Source: Pseudomonas sp.
GTDB taxonomy: Bacteria > Pseudomonadota > Gammaproteobacteria > Pseudomonadales > Pseudomonadaceae
NCBI GenBank assembly: GCA_029239415.1
Contig: JAQZAY010000220.1
Location: 1-6,524 of the forward strand
DNA: 6,524 nucleotides
Direction of reading: 5' to 3'
A program made the translations under genes and the position numbers. Shown here piece after piece: positions 1-6,524 of the stretch (positions are counted from its first letter, which is position 1; the number at the start of each line of letters is the position of its first letter). Under the pieces are notes generated by a model. It was not told the origin of the DNA. It made no database searches and worked only from the letters and a program-made list of their open reading frames with translations.

Positions 1-819
1 CGTACCCTGCGTGACCTGGTCAACGCCAAGATCGAGAAGATCCGCATCGATTCGCGCGAGACGTTCCAGAAGACCACCCAGTTCGACGAAGAGCTGATGC
101 CGGAAATCGCCAACCGCCTGGAACACTATCCCGGCGAGCGGCCGATCTTCGACCTCTACGGCGTCGAGGACGAGATCCAGCGGGCGTTGGAGCGCAAGGT
201 GCCGCTCAAGTCCGGTGGCTACCTGGTGGTGGACCCGGCCGAGGCGATGACCACCATCGACGTCAACACCGGCGCCTTCGTCGGCCATCGCAACCTCGAG
301 GAGACCATCTTCAAGACCAACCTGGAGGCCGCCACCGCCATCGCTCGGCAACTGCGGCTGCGCAACATCGGCGGGATCATCATCATCGACTTCATCGACA
401 TGGAGACCGAGGACCACCAGCGCCAGGTGCTGCGCACGCTGGAGAAACAGCTCGAGCGCGATCATGCCAAGACCAACATCATCGGCATCACCGAACTGGG
501 GCTGGTGCAGATGACCCGCAAGCGCACCCGCGAAAGCCTCGAACAGGTGCTGTGCGAACCCTGTCTGGCCTGCGCCGGACGTGGCAAGCTGAAGACGCCG
601 GAAACCGTGTGTTACGAAATCTTCCGCGAGATCCTGCGCGAAGCCCGCGCCTACCAGGCCGAGGGCTACCGAGTGCTGGCCAACCAGAAAGTGGTCGACC
701 GCCTGCTGGACGAGGAATCGGGCAATGTCGCTGAACTGGAGGCGTTCATCGGCCGAACCATTCGCTTTCAGGTCGAGTCCATGTATTCGCAGGAACAATA
801 CGACGTGGTGCTGCTCTGA
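1..819 (+). CDS. rng: Ribonuclease G, C-terminal part (5' end outside window)
   Basis: This is an endoribonuclease of the RNase E/G family, which cuts single-stranded AU-rich RNA, matures the 5' end of 16S rRNA and contributes to mRNA decay in the cytoplasm. The frame is open from base 1, so the ATG at 97 is internal. 272 residues are visible, roughly the last 55% of a protein of about 485-490 residues. The S1 and 5'-sensor domains lie upstream. The window opens in the second half of the RNase H-like subdomain and then enters the DNase I-like catalytic domain. Visible residue D87 in TTIDVNTG (codon 259) and D130 in IIIDFIDM (codon 388) match the two Mg2+-binding aspartates of RNase E (D303/D346). 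Between them is the family block NLEAATAIARQLRLRNIGG. CLACAGRG, with C188 and C191 (codons 562 and 571), is the zinc-link that holds the dimer; C185 adds a third cysteine. The end, YSQEQYDVVLL, is typical of RNase G and lacks the long RNase E scaffold tail. The frame is intact. Confidence 0.96.
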   Translation, partial: RTLRDLVNAKIEKIRIDSRETFQKTTQFDEELMPEIANRLEHYPGERPIFDLYGVEDEIQRALERKVPLKSGGYLVVDPAEAMTTIDVNTGAFVGHRNLEETIFKTNLEAATAIARQLRLRNIGGIIIIDFIDMETEDHQRQVLRTLEKQLERDHAKTNIIGITELGLVQMTRKRTRESLEQVLCEPCLACAGRGKLKTPETVCYEIFREILREARAYQAEGYRVLANQKVVDRLLDEESGNVAELEAFIGRTIRFQVESMYSQEQYDVVLL

Positions 820-851
820 GACGTCCTGGCACCGCCTTCCCTCCCTGTGAA

Positions 852-869
852 CCGAGCACGAGCGCTCGG
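852..869. repeat. Short inverted repeat in the rng-yhdP gap
   Basis: The arms CCGAGC (852-857) and GCTCGG (864-869) are perfect complements around a 6-base loop. A 10-base perfect palindrome, CGAGCGCTCG (859-868), overlaps the right arm. It lies 32 bases after the rng stop. No T-run follows (the next bases are CACGCGG), so it does not fit an intrinsic terminator. It could be an mRNA hairpin that affects stability or partial read-through, or simply chance in GC-rich DNA. The rest of the gap between rng and yhdP shows no convincing -35/-10 promoter. Confidence 0.35.
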
Positions 870-937
870 CACGCGGAAGGCCGCCGGACGACTCGGGTGG
901 CATCGTCTTGGTGGGCCTGCTTCGCTATGTCCTGGCC

Positions 938-3900
938 ATGGAGCGTCTGATGCGTCCTCTCGCTGCGCTGACTCGCTGGGGCCTGTTCCTGTGCGCACTG
1001 CTCATCGTGCTGGTCGCCGTCTACGCGAGCCTGGGCCGCGCCTTGGTCCCGCTGGTGGCCGAATACCGCAACCTGGTCGAAGTCAAGGCGCGCCAGGCCT
1101 TGGGCGTACCGGTGCGCATCGGTGCGCTGGAAGGGCAGTGGCAAGGCCTGGCGCCTGTGCTGACGCTGCGCGACGTGCAGGTGGGCGAGGGCGAGCGCGC
1201 CTTGCACCTGGACCAGGCCCGCGTAGTGCCGGGGCTCTGGGCCAGCGTGCTGGCCCGCGAGCCGCGGTTGTCGCGGCTTCAGCTGCAGGGCCTGCACCTG
1301 GGGCTGCGCGAAGACGCCAAGGGACACTGGTCGGCCGACGGCCTGCCGTCCCAGGACGAGGCGCCCAGCGACCCTGGGCAGATGCTGCAGCGCCTGCGCC
1401 AGCTGGGCCGTGTCGACGTGCTCGACAGTCAGCTGGTACTGCGCCCTTGGCAGCATGACCCGATGACGCTGTCCTACGTCAACCTGGGCCTGCAGGCCGC
1501 CGCGCCGAACCAGCGCCTGGACGTGCAGGCCAACCTGCCCGATGGGCATCCGCTGAGCGTGAGTCTGCGTGCCCAGATCGACCCGGACGCCTGGCGTGAC
1601 GCGTCCTTCAAGGCCTACGCGCACCTGCCGCAAGCCGACTGGGCACGCTGGCTGCCGAGCCGTCTGCTGGGCGACTGGCGGGCCAGCACACTGCAGGCCG
1701 GGGGGGAGGCGTGGGTCGACTGGCGACAAGGCCGCCTGCACGGCGCCACGGTGAAACTGGCGGCGCCACGCCTGACTGGCGCCCATGCTCGGCAGGCCCT
1801 GGTGACGGTGCAGGACGTGGCAGTATCAGCCTGGGTCGATCGGCGCGATGAAGGGCTACGCCTGACGATCGACGCCTTGAACGCGACCGTGGGCAAGACG
1901 CCGCTGTCGTCGCGCCTGCTGGTGCGTCAGCAGACCGGTCGGCAGCCGGCCGACGAGACGTGGCTGGTCGACGTCGACACGCTGCCGCTCACCCCGCTCA
2001 CGCCCTTGATCGATGCCCTGGCACCGCTGCCGGACGCGGCCAGGGCCGCGGTTGATGCCTTGCAGGTCACCGGTACTCTGCACAACGTGAAGGTGCAGGT
2101 GCGGCCCAAGGCCGAGGGCAACCAGCGCCTGAGCTTCGCCGCCAACCTCGAGCGGGTCGGCTTCGACGCCTACCACGGCGCGCCCGCGGCGGGCAATGTC
2201 AGCGGCAGCGTGCAGGGCGACCTGGGGCAGGGTGAGCTGCGGCTCGACAGCGACGACTTCATGCTGCACCTGGACCCGATCTTCGCCAAGCCGTGGCACT
2301 ACCCAAAGGCCAACGCGCGCCTGACCTGGCAGCTCGATGCGCAGCGCTTCACCCTGGCGGCGCCCTACATCAAGGTACTGGGCGACGAGGGCCGCATCGC
2401 CGCGGACTTCCTCATCCGCCTGCACCTGGACGATCACCGCGAAGACTACATGGACCTGCGCGTCGGCCTCACCGACGGCGATGGTCGCTACACCGCCAAA
2501 TACCTGCCCCAGGTGCTCAGCCCGGCGCTGGACAAGTGGTTGCGCAGCGCCATCGTCAAGGGCGCCGTCGACGAGGGCTATTTCCAGTACCAGGGCTCGC
2601 TCAGCCATGCGGCGCCGGCCCATTCGCGCAGCATCAGCCTGTTCTTCAAGGTGCACGATGCGACCCTGGACTTCCAGCCCGGCTGGCCCCAGGTACAGCA
2701 GGTGGACGGCCAGGTGTTCATCGAGAATTCCAGCGTGCGGGTCAAGGCGCGCCGCGGCAAACTGCTCGACACGCGGGTCAGCGATGTCAGCGTGGACATT
2801 CCGCCGGTCGAAGACGGGCAGCACAGTTACCTGAACCTGGATGGCACCTTCGACGGCAGCCTGGGCGATGGGTTGAAGATTCTCCAGGAAGCGCCCATCG
2901 GCACCGGCGAGATCTTCGCCGGCTGGGAGGGGCAAGGGCCGTTGAAGGGGCGTGTACGGCTCGGCATTCCGCTCGGGGGTGAGCAGTCGCCGAAGGTCAA
3001 GGTCGACTTCCAGACCGCCGAGGCACGGCTGATGGTGGCGTCTCCACGCCTGGAGCTGAGTCGACTGGGCGGGGACTTTACCTTCGACCTGAGCAAAGGC
3101 TTGAGCGGCACCGGCATTCGCTTGCGCGCCTTCGACCGCCCCGTCACCGCCCGTATCACGGCCGAAGGCGCACCTGGCCGCTTGCAGACCCGCATCGATG
3201 CGCAAGGGCAGGTGGCGCTGACTGCATTGACCGACTGGCTGGCGTTCAAGCAACCGTTACCGGTGTCGGGCGAGATTCCCTATCGCTTGCGCCTCGACCT
3301 GGGCGCGCGCAATCAGCTGGCGGTGAACTCGAACCTCAAGGGCGTGACCATCGACCTGCCGGCGCCGTTCGGCAAGGCCGCCAGCACGGCGCGCGAGGGT
3401 ACCTTCGGCATGAGTCTGGACGGCGCCGAGCGACGTATCGATGCGCGCTATGCCGAGTTGGCCACGCTGGCCTATGCAGCCCCTGCCGAGCGCTTGCTGG
3501 CGGGACGTGGCGAGCTGCGCCTGGGCGGCGCCGAGGCCTTGTTGCCGGTCGAACAGGGCTTGCGCGTCGCCGGGCGCCTGGACACGCTGGACGTGCAGGC
3601 CTGGCAGAAGGCGCTGGAACGTGCGGGCCCCCTGGCCTCGTCCGGCGCTGGCACTGGCACCGGCGGCTCGAGCACCAGCGGCCTGCAGCAATGGCTGCAG
3701 TCGGTCCACCTGAGCATCGGGCGCCTGACGGCCTTCGGCTTCGACCTGAACCAGGCGGTCGTTCGCCTGGCGCGGCTGTCGGGCCACTGGGACTTGCGCC
3801 TGGACAGCCGTGAAGTGATCGGCGATGCCCGATTGCCGGACGCCAAGCAGGCGCCGATGGTGGTGCGGCTGCAGACCTTGCGCCTTCCTGCCGGCGACGA

Positions 3901-4792
3901 GGCCCAGGACCGGGCCGAGGACGTGCCCGATCCGTTGGCCAGCTTCGATCCGCGTCAGGCGCCGATGCTCGACCTGAGCATCGACAAGCTCTACCGCGGT
4001 GACGAATTCTACGGGCGCTGGGCCATGCAGCTGCGACCGACGGCCAAGGGCGTGAACGTGAACGCCATCGACCTCGACCTCAAAGGGTTGCGCCTCGAGG
4101 GGAACGCCGCCTGGGAAGGCACCCCTGGCGCCACCAGCAGCTGGTACAAAGGCCGCCTGCACGGGCGTGACCTGGGCGCGGTGCTCAAGGCCTGGGGCTT
4201 CGCGCCGACCGTGACCAGTCGTTCGTTCCGCGTGGATGTCGACGGCCGCTGGCCGGGCTCGCCGGCCTGGATCGCCTTGAAGCGCTTTTCGGGCAGCCTC
4301 GACGCCTCGCTGCGCGACGGCCAGTTCGTGGAGATCGAAGGCGGAGCGCAGGCCCTGCGGGTCTTCGGCCTGCTCAACTTCAACGCCATCAATCGACGGC
4401 TGCGCCTGGACTTTTCCGACCTGCTGGGCAAGGGCCTGGCCTACGACCGGGTCAAGGGCCTGCTGATGGCCAGCGAGGGCGTCTACGTGACGCGAGAGCC
4501 CATCCGCGTCACCAGCCCCTCGAGCAATCTCGACCTCGATGGCACGCTGGACCTGGCCCGCGAGCGCGTCGTCGCCAACCTGCGCGTGAGTCTGCCGGTC
4601 ACCGACAACCTACCCCTGGCCGCGATCCTGGTGGGCGCGCCCGTGGCCGGGGGCGCCCTGTTCCTGGTCGACCAGCTGATCGGTGACAAGGTCTCGCGCT
4701 TCGCCAGTGTGAATTATCACGTCGTCGGTCCCTTGAAAGCGCCTAGAATCACCTTTGTGAAGCCCTTTCAAAGGTCACGCAAGGAGCGTTGA
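938..4792 (+). CDS. yhdP: YhdP family AsmA-like intermembrane phospholipid transport protein
   Basis: YhdP belongs to the AsmA-like/TamB group (TIGR02099, DUF3971 and AsmA C-terminal regions as I remember them). These are inner-membrane-anchored proteins whose long periplasmic beta-groove is thought to carry phospholipids to the outer membrane, partly redundantly with TamB and YdbH. From the ATG at 938 it has 1284 residues, close to E. coli YhdP (about 1266). One N-terminal membrane anchor spans roughly residues 14-32 after a basic start. A huge periplasmic part follows, rich in alternating hydrophobic beta-strands. The family-typical block NSNLKGVTIDLPAPFGK ends at K813. The conserved C-terminal AsmA-like block runs from about L1125 (VFGLLNFNAINRRLRLDFSD) to the end. 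Residues 1225-1250 form a hydrophobic, Gly/Pro/Ala-rich stretch, and the last residues are basic. A Gly/Ser/Thr linker lies at 901-915. There is no internal stop or frameshift. The start is uncertain: the ATG at 938 gives MERL..., the N-terminus I recall for Pseudomonas homologues. The ATG at 950 has a better ribosome site, and a TTG at 908 is also in frame. The stop overlaps the next gene's start by one base. Confidence 0.93.
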   Translation: MERLMRPLAALTRWGLFLCALLIVLVAVYASLGRALVPLVAEYRNLVEVKARQALGVPVRIGALEGQWQGLAPVLTLRDVQVGEGERALHLDQARVVPGLWASVLAREPRLSRLQLQGLHLGLREDAKGHWSADGLPSQDEAPSDPGQMLQRLRQLGRVDVLDSQLVLRPWQHDPMTLSYVNLGLQAAAPNQRLDVQANLPDGHPLSVSLRAQIDPDAWRDASFKAYAHLPQADWARWLPSRLLGDWRASTLQAGGEAWVDWRQGRLHGATVKLAAPRLTGAHARQALVTVQDVAVSAWVDRRDEGLRLTIDALNATVGKTPLSSRLLVRQQTGRQPADETWLVDVDTLPLTPLTPLIDALAPLPDAARAAVDALQVTGTLHNVKVQVRPKAEGNQRLSFAANLERVGFDAYHGAPAAGNVSGSVQGDLGQGELRLDSDDFMLHLDPIFAKPWHYPKANARLTWQLDAQRFTLAAPYIKVLGDEGRIAADFLIRLHLDDHREDYMDLRVGLTDGDGRYTAKYLPQVLSPALDKWLRSAIVKGAVDEGYFQYQGSLSHAAPAHSRSISLFFKVHDATLDFQPGWPQVQQVDGQVFIENSSVRVKARRGKLLDTRVSDVSVDIPPVEDGQHSYLNLDGTFDGSLGDGLKILQEAPIGTGEIFAGWEGQGPLKGRVRLGIPLGGEQSPKVKVDFQTAEARLMVASPRLELSRLGGDFTFDLSKGLSGTGIRLRAFDRPVTARITAEGAPGRLQTRIDAQGQVALTALTDWLAFKQPLPVSGEIPYRLRLDLGARNQLAVNSNLKGVTIDLPAPFGKAASTAREGTFGMSLDGAERRIDARYAELATLAYAAPAERLLAGRGELRLGGAEALLPVEQGLRVAGRLDTLDVQAWQKALERAGPLASSGAGTGTGGSSTSGLQQWLQSVHLSIGRLTAFGFDLNQAVVRLARLSGHWDLRLDSREVIGDARLPDAKQAPMVVRLQTLRLPAGDEAQDRAEDVPDPLASFDPRQAPMLDLSIDKLYRGDEFYGRWAMQLRPTAKGVNVNAIDLDLKGLRLEGNAAWEGTPGATSSWYKGRLHGRDLGAVLKAWGFAPTVTSRSFRVDVDGRWPGSPAWIALKRFSGSLDASLRDGQFVEIEGGAQALRVFGLLNFNAINRRLRLDFSDLLGKGLAYDRVKGLLMASEGVYVTREPIRVTSPSSNLDLDGTLDLARERVVANLRVSLPVTDNLPLAAILVGAPVAGGALFLVDQLIGDKVSRFASVNYHVVGPLKAPRITFVKPFQRSRKER
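940..943 (+). promoter_or_regulatory. Candidate ribosome binding site favouring the yhdP ATG at 950
   Basis: GGAG lies 6 bases before the in-frame ATG at 950 (MRPLAALTRWG). The ATG at 938 has no purine-rich site at normal spacing. The TTG at 908 has only a weak GGGTGG (895-900) 7 bases upstream. The GGAG itself falls inside the MERL codons of the longer version, so it may be incidental. The two main choices differ by four residues and both keep the membrane anchor. Confidence 0.35.
4751..4775. repeat. Inverted repeat at the yhdP-nit junction
   Basis: ACCTTTG (4751-4757) and CAAAGGT (4769-4775) are perfect 7-base complements around an 11-base loop. The whole element lies inside the last yhdP codons and ends 5 bases before the AAGGAG of the next gene. 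It has no T-run and the downstream gene is tightly overlapping, so it is unlikely to terminate transcription. As RNA, it could form a weak hairpin next to the ribosome binding site. Chance is possible, though the stretch is less GC-rich than its surroundings. Confidence 0.35.
4781..4786 (+). promoter_or_regulatory. Strong ribosome binding site for the nitrilase gene
   Basis: AAGGAG is a near-perfect anti-16S match with 5 bases to the ATG at 4792. It decides the start in favour of that ATG over the in-frame TTG at 4789, which would leave only 2 bases of spacing. It lies within the last codons of yhdP, so ribosomes finishing yhdP pass directly over it. Confidence 0.85.
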
Positions 4793-5643
4793 TGAAGGCA
4801 GCGGTGATCCAGATGGTCAGTCAGGACGACGTGCGCGCCAACCTGGTGCGGGCACGTGTCCTGCTCGAACAGGCCGCCGAGGGCGGCGCGCGGCTGGCGG
4901 TACTGCCCGAGAACTTCGCGGCCATGGGCTGCCCGGACGCCGCCGGCCTGGCGCGCGCGGAGGCCCGGGGAGAAGGGCCGATCCTGCCGTGGTTGAAACG
5001 CACGGCCCGCGACCTCACGTTATGGATCGTGGCCGGCACCGTGCCGCTGCCGCCGCTCGATCGTCCCGAGGCCAAGCCGCGCGCCTGTTCGCTGCTGGTC
5101 GACGCCAAGGGGGAGATCGTGGCACGGTATGACAAGCTGCACCTGTTCGATGTCGACGTGGCCGATCATCGAGGCCGCTACCGCGAGTCGGACGACTATG
5201 CCCATGGCCTGGACGTGGTGGTGGCTGACACGCCCGTCGGGCGCCTGGGCTTGAGCGTGTGCTATGACCTGCGCTTCCCGGAACTGTACAGCGCCTTGCG
5301 CGTCGCTGGCGCAGAGCTGATCAGTGCACCGTCGGCCTTCACCGCCGTGACCGGCGCCGCGCACTGGGACGTACTGATCCGGGCACGGGCCATCGAGACC
5401 CAGTGCTACCTGCTGGCAGCGGCCCAGGGTGGCCTCCACCCAGGCCCGAGGGAAACCTTCGGCCACGCGGCGATCGTTGATGCCTGGGGACGTGTGATCG
5501 CGCACCAGGCGCAGGGCGAAGCCGTGCTGATCGCCACGCGCGACAGCCAAGAACAGGCGTCCATCCGGGCGCGCATGCCGGTGCTGGCGCACCGACGCTT
5601 TTCCTCGCGGGACGCCTGGCGGCCCGCGCCTATTTCGGAGTGA
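4792..5643 (+). CDS. Carbon-nitrogen hydrolase (nitrilase superfamily), Nit1/YbeM-like
   Basis: This is a cytoplasmic amidase of the nitrilase superfamily with 283 residues, the usual size for a single-domain Nit protein. The Glu-Lys-Cys catalytic triad is complete: E40 in LAVLPENFAAMG, K115 in RYDKLHLFDVDV and C157 in GLSVCYDLRFPELY. The RESDDY segment (131-136) and the HWDVLIRARAIETQCY block (191-206) place it near Nit1 (eukaryotic) and YbeM-type bacterial enzymes. That branch includes deaminated glutathione amidases, which hydrolyse a by-product of transaminases acting on glutathione. This is the best guess for the substrate, but it comes from family knowledge and cannot be read from the sequence; other omega-amidase or amide substrates remain possible. 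There is no signal peptide. The ATG is chosen because AAGGAG precedes it by 5 bases. TGATG overlaps the yhdP stop by one base, and tldD begins two bases after the stop, so it is almost certainly co-expressed with both neighbours. Confidence 0.9.
   Translation: MKAAVIQMVSQDDVRANLVRARVLLEQAAEGGARLAVLPENFAAMGCPDAAGLARAEARGEGPILPWLKRTARDLTLWIVAGTVPLPPLDRPEAKPRACSLLVDAKGEIVARYDKLHLFDVDVADHRGRYRESDDYAHGLDVVVADTPVGRLGLSVCYDLRFPELYSALRVAGAELISAPSAFTAVTGAAHWDVLIRARAIETQCYLLAAAQGGLHPGPRETFGHAAIVDAWGRVIAHQAQGEAVLIATRDSQEQASIRARMPVLAHRRFSSRDAWRPAPISE
5637..5640 (+). promoter_or_regulatory. Ribosome binding site for tldD
   Basis: GGAG ends just before the nit stop codon and stands 5 bases from the ATG at 5646. 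This supports that ATG over the next in-frame ATG at 5655, for which the spacing would be 14 bases. Confidence 0.7.
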
Positions 5644-5645
5644 GT

Positions 5646-6524
5646 ATGAGCCAGATGTTAACCACCGTCAGCGAGCAGTTGCTGACCCCGGGCGGTCTGA
5701 CCCTGGACAGCCTGCAGGCGGTGCTGGGCGAGTTGGCCAGCCCTGGCATCGATGCTGCCGACCTGTACTTCCAGGGGCAGATATCGGAAACCTGGGCCCT
5801 GGAAGACGGCATCGTCAAGGAAGGCAGCTTCAACCTCGACCAAGGGGTCGGCGTGCGTGCCCAGTCTGGCGAAAAGACCGGGTTCGCCTACAGCAATGCC
5901 ATCAACCTCGAAGCCCTGACATCCGCGGCCCGCGCCGCGCGCTCGATCTCCCGCGCGGGCCAGAACGGCCGGGTCCAGGCTTTCCGCAGTCAGGAAGTGG
6001 CCGCGCTGTATGCGCCGGACAATCCGCTGGACGTGTTCAGCCGCGCCGAAAAGGTCGAGCTGCTCAAACGGGTCGATGCAGCGACCCGTGCGCTGGACCC
6101 TCGGATCCAGCAGGTCAGCGTCAGCATGGCCGGGGTCTGGGAGCGCATCCTGGTGGCGGCAGCCGACGGCAGCCTGGCAGCGGACGTGCGTCCCCTGGTG
6201 CGCTTCAACGTCAGCGTGATCGTCGAGCATAACGGCCGTCGTGAACGGGGCGGGCAGGGCGGTGGTGGCCGTACCGACTACCGCTACTTCACCGAAGAAC
6301 GCGTGATGGGCTACGCCCGCGAGGCCTTGCGCCAGGCTCTGGTCAATCTCGAGGCGATACCGGCACCGGCCGGCACGTTGCCCGTGGTGCTCGGCTCGGG
6401 CTGGTCCGGCGTGCTGCTGCACGAAGCGGTCGGGCATGGCCTGGAAGGTGACTTCAACCGCAAGGGCAGCTCGGCCTACAGCGGCAAGATCGGTCAGAAG
6501 GTGGCGTCCAGCCTGTGCACCATC
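5646..6524 (+). CDS. tldD: Metalloprotease TldD, N-terminal part (3' end outside window)
   Basis: TldD is the catalytic subunit of the cytoplasmic TldD-TldE (PmbA) zinc metalloprotease. In E. coli the complex trims the leader of microcin B17 and helps degrade the antitoxin CcdA; it cleaves unfolded peptides threaded into the heterodimer. 293 of about 480 residues are visible and the frame is open to the last base. The N-terminal domain contains LDQGVGVRAQSGEKTGFAYSN (near 64-84). ADGSLAADVRPLVRFNVSV and the glycine-rich GGQGGGGR follow. The zinc motif HEAVGH is at H259, E260 and H264 (from base 6420), within LLHEAVGHGLEGDFNRKG. The third zinc ligand, a C-terminal cysteine in E. coli TldD, lies beyond the window. 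Similarity to E. coli TldD is high throughout. The gene starts 2 bases after the nitrilase stop with GGAG 5 bases upstream, so it is probably translated from the yhdP-nit-tldD message. No dedicated promoter was seen. Confidence 0.96.
   Translation, partial: MSQMLTTVSEQLLTPGGLTLDSLQAVLGELASPGIDAADLYFQGQISETWALEDGIVKEGSFNLDQGVGVRAQSGEKTGFAYSNAINLEALTSAARAARSISRAGQNGRVQAFRSQEVAALYAPDNPLDVFSRAEKVELLKRVDAATRALDPRIQQVSVSMAGVWERILVAAADGSLAADVRPLVRFNVSVIVEHNGRRERGGQGGGGRTDYRYFTEERVMGYAREALRQALVNLEAIPAPAGTLPVVLGSGWSGVLLHEAVGHGLEGDFNRKGSSAYSGKIGQKVASSLCTI

Noticed and set aside
97..99. ATG at 97 as the start of a 240-residue RNase G-like protein
   Set aside because: The frame is open to base 1 and the upstream codons match the RNase E/G family, so this methionine is internal to rng.
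852..869. Rho-independent terminator after rng
   Set aside because: The stem is short and no T-run follows it.
746..1786. Long minus-strand open frame (346 codons) opposite the rng end and yhdP start
   Set aside because: It runs antisense to well-supported genes, has a low-complexity Gln/Arg/Ala-rich translation, resembles no family I know and is expected in high-GC DNA.
1856..3253. Long minus-strand open frame (465 codons) within yhdP
   Set aside because: It is an antisense shadow of yhdP with composition set by codon bias (Val/Gln/Ala/Arg-rich) and no recognisable motif. The + strand frame is continuous and matches YhdP.
3257..4162. Minus-strand open frame (301 codons) within yhdP
   Set aside because: It has the same shadow pattern and no domain or ribosome site that I could support.
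4733..4749. Possible promoter (TTGAAA ... TAGAAT) at the end of yhdP
   Set aside because: The hexamers are only 5 bases apart, and the position 17 bases upstream of TAGAAT (GTCGTC) is a poor -35. The gene overlap favours operon expression.
4789..4791. TTG as start of the nitrilase gene
   Set aside because: It would leave only 2 bases after AAGGAG. The ATG at 4792 has proper spacing and gives the usual MKAAVIQM start.
5658..6437. Minus-strand open frame (259 codons) within tldD
   Set aside because: It is antisense to a highly conserved tldD coding sequence and looks like a high-GC artefact.

Overview
The window is GC-rich chromosomal DNA from a gammaproteobacterium, most likely a Pseudomonas. 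The assignment rests on protein similarity recalled from memory and on codon use: strong G/C at third positions and Pseudomonas-like N-termini. No mobile element, RNA gene, CRISPR array or accessory cargo is visible. The DNA is almost fully coding, all genes lie on the + strand, and all look like core genome.

Layout: (1) 1-819 is the C-terminal 272 residues of RNase G (rng/cafA), cut by the left edge. (2) 820-937 is a short gap with a small inverted repeat, no convincing promoter and no canonical terminator. (3) 938-4792 is yhdP, a giant AsmA-like inner-membrane-anchored periplasmic protein of the family implicated in moving phospholipid to the outer membrane. (4) 4792-5643 is a carbon-nitrogen hydrolase (nitrilase superfamily, Nit1/YbeM-like, probably deaminated glutathione amidase). 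Its ATG overlaps the yhdP stop by one base and sits behind a strong AAGGAG ribosome binding site. (5) 5646-6524 is the N-terminal 293 residues of the metalloprotease subunit TldD, starting two bases after the previous stop and running off the right edge with its HExxxH motif in view.

The order rng-yhdP-tldD is the same as in enterobacteria, where rng lies downstream of mreBCD and maf. Here a nitrilase gene sits between yhdP and tldD. The tight junctions (1-base overlap, 2-base gap) indicate co-transcription and probable translational coupling of yhdP, nit and tldD, and rng may feed into the same transcript. The products do not form one obvious pathway: RNA processing, envelope lipid transport, metabolite repair and peptide/toxin proteolysis. 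The grouping is best read as a conserved housekeeping operon. I see no strong candidate for an undescribed system. The points worth a second look are modest: the nitrilase insertion, the yhdP start, a Gly/Ser linker in YhdP, its hydrophobic C-terminal segment, and two inverted repeats at gene junctions.
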